Positions 1-6,392 are shown, counted from the first letter of the stretch. The stretch: 28,947 nt of DNA from Prevotella sp. UBA2739 (GCA_002353525.1 DEJV01000044.1:1-28947); one strand, 5' to 3'. Notes: generated from the sequence alone by a model not told the origin. Numbers and translations are program-made.

Positions 1-210
1 GGCAATGCCGACAACGCCATCAACCCCGACGGCACTCCCAACACGGCCCACTCGCTCAATCCCGTGCCGTTTATCTACGTCACCAACAACAACTCGGCAA
101 CCGTAAAAGACGGTCGTCTGGCCGACGTGGCTCCCTCCATCCTCCACATCATGGGTCTGGAGCAGCCTGCCGACATGACGGGCGAATGCCTCATCTGCGA
201 CAACAACTAA
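1..210 (+). CDS. gpmI: 2,3-bisphosphoglycerate-independent phosphoglycerate mutase, C-terminal end (partial)
   Basis: The open frame runs from base 1 to a TAA at 208-210, giving the last 69 residues of a protein that begins outside the window. It reads TAHSLNPVPFIYVTNN, then GRLADVAPSILHIMGLEQP and a final MTGECLI. These match the conserved C-terminus of cofactor-independent phosphoglycerate mutase, where the family has TAHTxNPVPF, GxLADIAPTxLxLMG and PxEMTGxSL. The enzyme interconverts 3- and 2-phosphoglycerate in cytosolic glycolysis using two metal ions; the His of TAH belongs to the family's metal-binding set. Family membership is secure from this segment, but start, length and promoter cannot be seen. 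It appears unrelated to the xylan locus. Confidence 0.9.
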   Translation, partial: GNADNAINPDGTPNTAHSLNPVPFIYVTNNNSATVKDGRLADVAPSILHIMGLEQPADMTGECLICDNN

Positions 211-319
211 GTGAAAAGTGACAAGTGAGAAGTGAAAAGTGTGATTAGTTTCTCTGGCTTGAGTTGCAGTCTTAAGAGTAATCACACTTGTCACTTCTCA
301 CTTTTCACTTCTCACTTGT
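209..319. repeat. Long imperfect hairpin built from AAGTGAN heptamers, possible gpmI terminator
   Basis: The arm 209-247 consists of AAGTGAN heptamers followed by a short GTGATTA end. The arm 279-319 is its reverse complement with about three mismatches in 39 positions. A 31-base loop separates them. The hairpin starts at the gpmI stop codon, so it probably ends or protects that transcript. There is no clean T-tract, so terminator function is inferred from position only. Confidence 0.6.
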
Positions 320-523
320 ACGATGCCTAAATACGCCTTTTGCGAGGGCTAAATATATCTTTTAGAAACGTAGAGTTGCCTTCTACGATCGCAATTCGAA
401 TAGGATTCCACCCCAACTGTCATTCGTGAATATCCTCAAGTAGGGACTTACTTCATGTATGTCCCACTGGTTTAATGCATTGACTGTCGTTCGGTGCCCA
501 CCGTCTCCCTTCTTTATTTGAAA

Positions 524-574
524 TTGCACTAGAGTAGTGCAAAATTTTAAGAAAATTGCACTAGAGTAGTGCAA
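524..574. repeat. Two copies of a 19-bp palindrome
   Basis: The sequence TTGCACTAGAGTAGTGCAA occurs at 524-542 and again at 556-574. Each copy has 8-bp arms around GAG, and both lie in AT-rich DNA. They could be operator-like sites or remains of a mobile element. I see no gene they would obviously control; the surrounding 320-523 and 575-589 hold nothing else I can assign. Confidence 0.5.
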
Positions 575-589
575 TTTTATGGGATATAT

Positions 590-658
590 CACAAATCACC
601 GAATAAATTCGCCACAAACCACCGAACAAAACCGTCACAAACCACCGAAAAGATGGAG
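590..658. repeat. Three 23-bp tandem repeats
   Basis: Units begin at 590, 613 and 636 and share the core CACAAACCACCGAA. The first has one T for C in the core, and the last part of the third unit diverges. No coding role is apparent. Confidence 0.55.
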
Positions 659-702
659 TATATGTCATCCCCATCGGATGCCTGAAGGATTAATAATAAT
701 GC

Positions 703-890
703 ATCATTCATAATGCATAATGCATAATAGTACGATAACGATAACGATAACGTTAACTGTCTTACGACTTTGAGTTTTGTTTCCGCCAGGCAATTATCGT
801 TATCGTTCTCAATCCATTGAGATTGAGTTCAGGAAACCACAAAAAGACGGTCTGAAAGGCCTTTTAATGCATAATGCATAATAATTCAAG
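703..890. repeat. Patch of short tandem repeats (CATAATG heptamers and GATAAC hexamers)
   Basis: CATAATG-type heptamers lie near 703-728 and again near 866-886. GATAAC hexamers with a GTTAAC palindrome lie at 732-757. At 782-791 the block TCCGCCAGGC is followed at once by ATTATC/GTTATC repeats; this header plus array recurs elsewhere in the window. No gene is supported here. Confidence 0.55.
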
Positions 891-892
891 GT

Positions 893-1318
893 TCGGAAAC
901 CACAAAGAGACGCCCCGAAGGGGCAGCGAGCACATAGCCCAGGGCATCACCCTGGGTTAATGGTACGTGCCCCTCTCGCCCTGTAAGGGCAAAAGCATGG
1001 TCATAAAAAAAGGCTTTTGCCCTTACAGGGCGCTTTTCCCCTCCAACCTAACACCCAGGGTGTTGCCCTGGGCTATGTGCTTGTTGCCCCGTCGGGGCGC
1101 TTCTGAGCAGAGATCCCAATCCATCCGACAGGCTATTCAATTATCAATTGTCAATTATCAATTGTCAATTGTCGAAGGGGGGGGCCAATTCTCAATCCTC
1201 AATTCTCAATTCTCTACAGTCCGTTAGGCTTAATTATCAATTGTCAATTATCAATTATCAATTCTCTACGGTCCGCTAGGCTAATTATCCATTCTCAATT
1301 ATCAATTATCAATTAAAA
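893..1318. repeat. Compound palindromic repeat, left copy (inverted partner at 5750-6115)
   Basis: The outer half (about 893-1120) is a nested palindrome. An inner stem pairs GCCCTGTAAGGGCAAAAGC with its complement across 979-1032, and an outer stem joins the AGCCCAGGGC and GCCCTGGGCT blocks near 946 and 1066. It is capped by CGCCCCGAAGGGGC-type hairpins. The inner half (1137-1318) consists of AATTATC/AATTGTC and AATTCTC heptamers, broken by the headers GTCCGTTAGGCT (1219) and GTCCGCTAGGCT (1271). The right copy is collinear with this one when reverse complemented. Short open frames across it are artefacts of the stems. Confidence 0.75.
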
Positions 1319-1350
1319 AAAAGAGTACCCTAACTTCACAGCCAGGGTAC
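1315..1350 (-). terminator. Rho-independent terminator for the minus-strand surface-protein operon
   Basis: GTACCCT at 1325-1331 pairs with AGGGTAC at 1344-1350 around a 12-base loop. Read on the minus strand, the stem is followed by TC and a run of eight T (1322-1315). It lies about 150 bp beyond the last gene of the operon. The loop carries CTTCACAGC, which is also found in the hairpin at 1462-1480. Confidence 0.7.
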
Positions 1351-1461
1351 CTTCCAGTTTTTACGAAAAAAAACTAATGTAGTATAATTGAACTATTAAA
1401 ATGTAATTTTATGGACATCTCAGCAACCTCTTTAATTGCTGGATGAAAAGAGAAGGCGCCC

Positions 1462-1480
1462 GGCTTCACAGCAGGAAGCC
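1462..1480. other. Small hairpin sharing its loop sequence with the terminator at 1325-1350
   Basis: GGCTTC (1462-1467) pairs with GAAGCC (1475-1480) around ACAGCAG. It lies 22 bp beyond the stop of the 65-residue gene and is flanked by GGCGCC and CCCCTC blocks. Its role is unknown; transcript-end protection is possible. Confidence 0.4.
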
Positions 1481-1502
1481 CCCTCTTGAGAGTTATATGA
1501 AT

Positions 1503-1700
1503 TTAATCTTCATAATCGTCGTCCCAGAAACCTTTCTTGGCATCGGGATCATCTGATGCACTACCCTCGCCACCGTCGCTAATTCCTGTACCATCAGGCA
1601 GTCCACCATCAGCACGTACACTTTGCTGAACCAATCCGTCCATTATATCATCACCCAATGCAATGAGTGACATCTCAGGTCTTTTATATATCTTTTTCAT
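1503..1700 (-). CDS. Small acidic protein of 65 residues, second gene of the surface-protein operon
   Basis: The frame starts at 1700 behind a strong AAGGAG eight bases upstream, which is rarer in Bacteroidales than in Proteobacteria and supports real translation. The basic N-terminus is MKKIYKRPEMSLIAL. The middle is rich in Gly, Ser and Asp (ADGGLPDGTGISDGGEG), and the last residues are strongly acidic with aromatic residues (KKGFWDDDYED). No membrane segment or clear signal peptide is seen. It begins 18 bp after the stop of the leucine-rich surface protein, so both are probably made from one mRNA. As I recall, Prevotella genomes hold many small proteins with this MKK-x-Y-x-x-P start and acidic tail, but their function is not established. 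A peptide precursor or partner of the surface protein is possible but not shown. Confidence 0.65.
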   Translation of the reverse strand: MKKIYKRPEMSLIALGDDIMDGLVQQSVRADGGLPDGTGISDGGEGSASDDPDAKKGFWDDDYED

Positions 1701-1718
1701 AATTATTTTCTCCTTTTT

Positions 1719-3995
1719 TTATTTAACCATAACTTTTTTACCATCGATAATAAACAATCCCTTCGGCAGATCCTCTTTCTTGACATCCAGCTTACGACCG
1801 TTCAGATCGTAGATGTTGCCAATCTCAATAGAGATGTTTGATTCGGGCTGCTCAATAGCTGTTGTCTCATCGTCAACGAATGTGAAGAAACCACTCTTTG
1901 CTGAACCTGTAGCATCCTGTGCCTCACCCTCAAGCCATATTCTCCAGTAGCAACGGAAAGCCTTGATGGCAGGTGCATTAGCTACGTCAGTGATACGCTT
2001 GAACTGGCAGTTCGTATTCCATTGGCCATTTACAAGTGGGTTCTTGAAGTAGAACTCCCACAGCTTCATCTTATTAATTTTCTTGAACCAACCGTACATA
2101 ACCACTTCGGTATTATCTGATGCCGTGATGGCGAGAGCATGGTCTTTGGTCAATTCAGCACGATAATCCTCGTTCATCTCGTTGGCGGCAATCATCGTTA
2201 CATCGTAAGGATTGGTACCATTCTTCTGACCGGGCTTAATCATATAAGGAACATTGGCTTCGGCATTCGTCTGCGCAGTAAAGTTAAGATGGTATGTAAG
2301 TTTACCATTCACCCACGACGACTCAGGGCTTTGGAATCCAGTCATCTTGGCAAGCACAACTTCAGTACCAAATGTCTCCTGTAACTGAGCCTGCGAATAT
2401 GCCTTCGGGAAGATCACTGTCACCCACTTACCTGGTGTGAAAGTAACCTTTTGGTCTGGCAGATATGTCAAAGCATTACCCCAACCGTTACCACAAGCCG
2501 TTGGTTTGATTTCTGTACCATTAGGATATTTAAGATATACTGGTTGTCCATTTTCATCTGTTTCATAAACAAGTTCACCTGCGGCATTTCTCACGACTTC
2601 TCCATCTTCATCTACTTTAACGGCTCTCAGACTCGATCGACAATTCGTTCTGTTATCAGCGATCAACTGCCAAACTTCATTCGTGTCCTTTGCATAACCC
2701 TCAATGTTGTCCTGTGTGGTGATGAAAACACAATTGCTAACGTTGTCCTTACACAAAGTTGGGTTAGCATCAAAAGTATCTGAACCATCATATACACCCT
2801 GCAGGGCTGATGCAGGACCTAAAAGAAATACTTTCTGTAATGACTCGCATCCATGGAAACAAGCACCATCAATATATTTCACGGAAGCTGGTATTGACAC
2901 CTCAGTAAGACTACTTGCGTCGCACAGGAAGTGAGGACCGATAGCTACCAAAGTATTGGGCAGACGTAGATGGCTAAGATTTACCATATACTGCATAGAG
3001 GATCCACTCTGCTGTCCTTCAATAACTATGATATTGTCAGGCAACTCCAGACTTGTCATATTCTGACACATCCAGAAAGTATAGTTCCTGATCACCTTGA
3101 TTCCTGTTGTGAAAGAAGCACCACTTGTTCTCTCAAATGTCAGACCGTCTCTAAGTCCAACACACATAGAAAAACAGGCCTCACCCAAATACTCAACCGA
3201 CTGAGGAATCTCAATTGTTGTAAGGGTTTTACAGCTACAGAAAGCATAATCTCCAATAGAACGTACGTTAGATGCCTTTTCAAAAGTTACCGTCTGTAAA
3301 GAACTGTTTGACCAATCGTTATAACATTGATACGTATTTCCAGAATTACAACTAGGGTTAATATAGATGGAATGTCTTACATTCTCATCCATTCCATGAG
3401 TTTGAATAGCCACTACATCAAATTTTTTTGTCGGATCCTTTTTGAGAATAGTTACTTCACGATCGGTATAAATATTCAAACGTACAGCGCATTGATTAGC
3501 AGGTAACTTAATTACGTTCTTTATTCTTCTAGTATCAGTCTTTTGATATAGGTCGGAGTATGTGAAATGACCACTTGTCCATTCATGTTGTGTTAATACG
3601 GTATTGTTTAAGTTTATAGTACCATCATTAGACACAGAACTGTATGCTTCACTCCAAATATAGCAGATATAAATAGTGTTATCATTACCTACTACTCTAG
3701 TTGTATATCCAGTTACAGCTTTTGCAGTAATGTATTGTGCAACTTGTGCTGCAGTAGGTGCGCTCCAAGAATAATCACTATACGTTACACGAATCATTCT
3801 GTCACCCACTGCTTCCAAACCAGAAATATTAGAGAATTTCTGAATGGTATAGGTACCAATATTGTTATTGATAGAGTAGCCACCACCAATAAACTCCCTT
3901 TCGTAGTTTACATAGAAGTCCTTTGTGGCTGCCCACACGTTACTTACGCCCACAACTAAGAGGGCAAGCATCATAAAGAGTTTAATTTTTTTCAT
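1719..3995 (-). CDS. BspA-like leucine-rich repeat surface protein with type IX-like C-terminal tail
   Basis: This 758-residue protein is probably exported: residues 1-22 form a signal peptide (MKKIKLFMMLALLVVGVSNV, then WA). Residues of about 240-395 are Treponema pallidum-type leucine-rich repeats, with units such as IGDYAFCSCKTLTTIEIPQSV, LRLPNTLVAIG and VSIPASVKYIDGACFHGCESL. Proteins of this BspA/LRR_5 group sit on the surface of oral and gut Bacteroidetes and bind host proteins or other bacteria. The last 40 residues (IYDLNGRKL, then LPKGLFIIDGKKVMVK) resemble the sorting tail of type IX secretion cargo. Residues 400-710 match no family I can name. The gene looks more AT-rich than its neighbours, which hints at separate ancestry. 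The only canonical promoter I find lies 297 bp upstream inside a putatively invertible segment, so expression may be phase variable. The ligand is unknown. Confidence 0.85.
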   Translation of the reverse strand: MKKIKLFMMLALLVVGVSNVWAATKDFYVNYEREFIGGGYSINNNIGTYTIQKFSNISGLEAVGDRMIRVTYSDYSWSAPTAAQVAQYITAKAVTGYTTRVVGNDNTIYICYIWSEAYSSVSNDGTINLNNTVLTQHEWTSGHFTYSDLYQKTDTRRIKNVIKLPANQCAVRLNIYTDREVTILKKDPTKKFDVVAIQTHGMDENVRHSIYINPSCNSGNTYQCYNDWSNSSLQTVTFEKASNVRSIGDYAFCSCKTLTTIEIPQSVEYLGEACFSMCVGLRDGLTFERTSGASFTTGIKVIRNYTFWMCQNMTSLELPDNIIVIEGQQSGSSMQYMVNLSHLRLPNTLVAIGPHFLCDASSLTEVSIPASVKYIDGACFHGCESLQKVFLLGPASALQGVYDGSDTFDANPTLCKDNVSNCVFITTQDNIEGYAKDTNEVWQLIADNRTNCRSSLRAVKVDEDGEVVRNAAGELVYETDENGQPVYLKYPNGTEIKPTACGNGWGNALTYLPDQKVTFTPGKWVTVIFPKAYSQAQLQETFGTEVVLAKMTGFQSPESSWVNGKLTYHLNFTAQTNAEANVPYMIKPGQKNGTNPYDVTMIAANEMNEDYRAELTKDHALAITASDNTEVVMYGWFKKINKMKLWEFYFKNPLVNGQWNTNCQFKRITDVANAPAIKAFRCYWRIWLEGEAQDATGSAKSGFFTFVDDETTAIEQPESNISIEIGNIYDLNGRKLDVKKEDLPKGLFIIDGKKVMVK

Positions 3996-4250
3996 AATCG
4001 ATTTATTTTATTAATTTAATATTTGCGTAAAAACGAAGTAAAGATTGTTTTGTTTTTTAAGTTTCGTGAGAGTAAAGTGACAGGGCGCTGTGCCCGAAAT
4101 CACACAAATAGCTCTAGCGCAAGCACGCACGGCACCTTGCCGGACACGCCAACGCACAATAGACTAGGGGTTGTAACTCCATTTCCATTCCATCATAACA
4201 GTACATTTTTAATAATTCTTAGTTCATCTTCTACCGACAGCATGCCTAAG
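3996..4250 (-). other. Long untranslated leader of the surface-protein gene
   Basis: From the predicted promoter at 4292-4322 the leader would be about 290 nt. It is mostly AT-rich, with a GC-rich patch at about 4080-4155 that includes GGGC-GCTGT-GCCC. I found no TAnnTTTG box for the minus strand within it and no riboswitch I can name. A plus-strand open frame across it has no support. Confidence 0.4.
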
Positions 4251-4451
4251 TCTAGGATAGAGGTGGGCAAAAGTCTGTCTATAATCTCATGCAAAAATAG
4301 TGATATTTTTCGAATTTGACAACGGTTTGTAAAAAGAAACATCCATTTCTCAACATTATTTAACGAGAAAAATCTTACAAATTTTCACCTCTTTCGTTGT
4401 AACGTACTGAAATATAGTTCGTTGGAAAAACAGCCAAATCTCTATCCTAGA
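4251..4451. other. Putative invertible promoter segment bounded by a perfect 12-bp inverted repeat
   Basis: TCTAGGATAGAG at 4251-4262 and its exact reverse complement CTCTATCCTAGA at 4440-4451 enclose 177 bp. The right copy is part of a palindrome, CTCTA-TCC-TAGAG (4440-4452), and the left copy matches 12 of those 13 positions. Each site therefore has two 5-bp arms around an asymmetric 3-bp centre, as expected for a tyrosine-recombinase site with direction. The segment lies between a tyrosine recombinase gene and the surface-protein gene it would control, and it contains a canonical promoter pointing at the latter. In Bacteroides, surface-component promoters are switched by this arrangement. 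Inversion itself is inferred. Confidence 0.65.
4292..4322 (-). promoter_or_regulatory. Bacteroidetes promoter for the surface-protein operon, inside the invertible segment
   Basis: On the minus strand, TTG (4322-4320) is followed by exactly 20 bp and then TATTTTTG (4299-4292), which fits the -33/-7 consensus TTTG-N19-21-TAnnTTTG. In the orientation seen here it points towards 3995, the ON state. No second TAnnTTTG is found on either strand of 4263-4439, or for the minus strand within 3996-4250. Confidence 0.55.
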
Positions 4452-5608
4452 GCATCGAGCGAAAGGTAATTTAACAATTCATGGTTCGTTTTTCTTAGTA
4501 AATGGTCGTTCTGCGTCTTGATGTAGGTGCGGGTGGTACGACTGTTGGTGTGTCCCAGCGCCTGCGAGATGGTTTCCAGACTTACATCGCGCTGAAAGGC
4601 AAGGCTCGCCCACGTGCGACGCGGGGTGTACGAAGACAGGTGTTGCGTGAGGCCGGCCTTCCTGCCAAGCTGCGACAGCTGGGCGTTGTAGGCTGCCAGC
4701 CGCGACTCGTACTCGGCATAGGCAGCGGCGGGATCGGTGCTGCTCAGCAGCGGAAAGACATAGTCACCCTCCGACGGGCGGTACTTGCGGATGATCTGCT
4801 GCATGCAGGGCTCGAGGTAGACGCTGACGCGCTGGCCCGTCTTATGGCGGTAGTAAACCAGCGTGTTGCCCTCAATCTGCGACTTGCGCATGAACGCCAC
4901 GTCGATGAACGGCATGCCCATGGCCAAGAGACTGAACAGGAACAGGTCGCGCGCCTTCTCCATGGGTGTGCCGGGAGCAATCTCTAAATCACGCAGGCGG
5001 CGGATGTCCTTGCGCTGGAGCACGGGCAGATGGGTACTGTCCACGCCGGTATAGACATGGGCGAAGGGCCGGTGGTCGCGAAGGTGCATGCGGTCTACCA
5101 CCTTATTATATAACGCGCGTAAGGAGCGCATGTAGCACGACGACGTGTTGCGGCACACGCCACGGGCATGCAGCCAGCGGTCGTAGCGGATGATGAACGG
5201 CTCGCGCAGCTGGCCGAGCGTCACGTCCTTGCCGTCGTTGAAGGCGGCAATGGAGCGAAGGGCGGTGAGGTAGTTGCGCCGTGTGCTGGGCGAGGCCGCA
5301 AGGATGTAGCTCTCGGCAGCGACGCGAAGGGGGAGCTCCGCACTCTTCTGCCGCTTTTTAGGAGCGGCAGAAGAGCGCGGAGACGTTAACGTTAACGATA
5401 ACGATAACTGGCCTGACGGACTCGAACTCGGGGACGATAACGTTAACGGGAACGGGAACTGGCCTGACGGACTCGGACTCGGGGACGGAGTCGTTTGTGG
5501 GGTTTGTGACGTGGATGGGGTTGCTGCCTTTGCTGGTGTGCCGGCAGGGGCACCGTTCTTGACTATCTTATAGCCAAAGAAGGATAGTACAGAATTTAAG
5601 TTCATCAT
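4442..5608 (-). CDS. Tyrosine recombinase, putative promoter invertase (divergent active site)
   Basis: The start is placed at ATG 5608 (388 residues, MMNLNSVLSFFGYKIVKNG). The frame stays open to an ATG at 5707, but that N-terminus is poor and runs through AT-rich DNA. Residues of about 20-80 are a Ser/Pro/Thr-rich linker containing a 17-residue repeat twice. A SAM-like DNA-binding domain follows (AASPSTRRNYLTALRSIAAF, then the RYDRWLHARGV region), then the catalytic domain with HKTGQ, R330 (SYTPRRTW), H353 (ALGHTNSRTT) and the nucleophile Y362 (TYIKT). The position of the first catalytic Arg reads AMGMPFID (229-236) and has none, and the usual His before R330 is Tyr. Such enzymes flip or integrate DNA by transient phosphotyrosine links. 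The adjacent inverted repeats suggest it flips the promoter at 4251-4451. Its stop codon lies inside the right repeat. Confidence 0.85.
   Translation of the reverse strand: MMNLNSVLSFFGYKIVKNGAPAGTPAKAATPSTSQTPQTTPSPSPSPSGQFPFPLTLSSPSSSPSGQLSLSLTLTSPRSSAAPKKRQKSAELPLRVAAESYILAASPSTRRNYLTALRSIAAFNDGKDVTLGQLREPFIIRYDRWLHARGVCRNTSSCYMRSLRALYNKVVDRMHLRDHRPFAHVYTGVDSTHLPVLQRKDIRRLRDLEIAPGTPMEKARDLFLFSLLAMGMPFIDVAFMRKSQIEGNTLVYYRHKTGQRVSVYLEPCMQQIIRKYRPSEGDYVFPLLSSTDPAAAYAEYESRLAAYNAQLSQLGRKAGLTQHLSSYTPRRTWASLAFQRDVSLETISQALGHTNSRTTRTYIKTQNDHLLRKTNHELLNYLSLDALG
5383..5480 (-). repeat. In-frame 51-bp duplication inside the recombinase gene, made of the intergenic repeat family
   Basis: The block GGCCTGACGGAC occurs at 5410-5421 and again, one base changed at its end, at 5461, exactly 51 bp (17 codons) apart. 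Each block is joined to a row of GATAAC/GTTAAC or GGGAAC hexamers. Read as protein, the two units give SPSGQFPFPLTLS and SPSGQLSLSLTLT. The header plus hexamer layout matches non-coding copies such as 782-808. Confidence 0.7.
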
Positions 5609-5749
5609 GATGATACCTAATAAAATGAAATTATGATTAAAAAAAACACACAGTTCAATTATATGTCGCAAGCGTAACGCCGCTATCATAATAACTACGG
5701 AAAACAAGGATTATTGCATAAGTTAGAAAGAAATTTATTAAGATGGAGA

Positions 5750-6115
5750 ACGATCGGTAATTGATAATTGATAATTGACAATTGATAATTAGTCTCACGG
5801 ACAGTAGAGAATTGAGAATTGAGGATTGAGAACGATCGGTAATTGATAATTGATAATTGACAATTGATAATTGAATAGCCTGTCGGATGGATTGGGATCT
5901 CAGCTCAGAAGCGCCCCGATAGGGCAATGAGCATCTAGCCCAGGGCAACACCCTGGGTGTTTGCCAGAAAAGAAAACGCCTTGTAAAGGCAAAAGCCCAA
6001 CAGCAGAAGAGAGCTTTTGCCCTTGCAGGGCGAGAGGGGGGCGTCTAGTTTACCCAGGGTGTTGCCCTGGGCTATGAGCTCATTGGCCTTTCAGGCCGTT
6101 TCTTTGCGACTCCCG
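5750..6115. repeat. Compound palindromic repeat, right copy (inverted relative to 893-1318)
   Basis: Reverse complementing this stretch gives the same order of parts as the left copy: capping hairpin, GCCCAGGGCAACACCCTGGG stem, GCCCTGCAAGGGCAAAAGC stem, GCCCTGGGCTA block, GGGGCGCTTCTGAGC, ATCCCAATCCATCCGACAGG, then AATTATC and AATTCTC heptamers with a GTCCGTGAGACT header. The heptamers face the island interior on both sides. The remaining 5609-5749 holds only the recombinase upstream region, in which I see no consensus promoter. Confidence 0.75.
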
Positions 6116-6254
6116 AAACATAAATTACTTGTTATAAAAATTTGTGGATGAAATTATTCACATTTTTCGCTACGCTCAAGGCGATCTGGTAATTGGCTTC
6201 ATGAAATCTCTTTCCTTTTTAATCTCTTTCCTTTCCTTAAAAATAGGGTTGAGA

Positions 6255-6392
6255 GCGATTTGTTAACAAATTAAGGTGCGATTTCTTAAGAAATTAAGAT
6301 GCGATTTGTTAACAAATTGATGTGCGATTTCTTAAGAAATTGAAGTGTAATTTCATAACAAATTGAAGTGTAATTTCATAACAAATTGGAAA
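6255..6392. repeat. Six 23-bp tandem repeats with alternating GTTAAC and CTTAAG palindromes
   Basis: Units begin at 6255, 6278, 6301, 6324, 6347 and 6370. The first four read GCGATTT-NTTAAN-AAATT, with the centre alternating GTTAAC, CTTAAG, GTTAAC, CTTAAG. The last two are GTAATTTCATAACAAATT. They lie 120 bp beyond the stop of the regulator gene. The preceding 6116-6254 holds no gene; it contains a short direct repeat AATCTCTTTCCTTT near 6210 and 6225. Confidence 0.75.

Noticed and set aside
383..592. 69-residue minus-strand open frame
   Set aside because: It runs through the paired palindromes, has no recognisable family or ribosome binding site, and the N-terminal part is encoded by repeat DNA.
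967..1227. 86-residue plus-strand open frame
   Set aside because: It is the translation of the nested palindromic repeat and heptamers; the collinear right copy does not keep the frame.
3996..4250. Known riboswitch in the leader of the surface gene
   Set aside because: No conserved core of a class I can name is visible.
4023..4319. 98-residue plus-strand open frame upstream of the surface gene
   Set aside because: It crosses the inverted repeat and the minus-strand promoter, and has no family resemblance; better explained as leader DNA.
5609..5707. N-terminal extension of the recombinase to ATG 5707
   Set aside because: The extra 33 residues are hydrophobic and Cys/His-containing in AT-rich DNA, unlike recombinase N-termini; ATG 5608 or 5605 gives the familiar short start.
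893..6115. Composite transposon with IS ends
   Set aside because: The flanking repeats contain no transposase frame and I could not see target-site duplications; only inverted compound repeats are supported.
6255..6392. CRISPR array
   Set aside because: The repeats are directly joined without unique spacers, and no cas gene is nearby.
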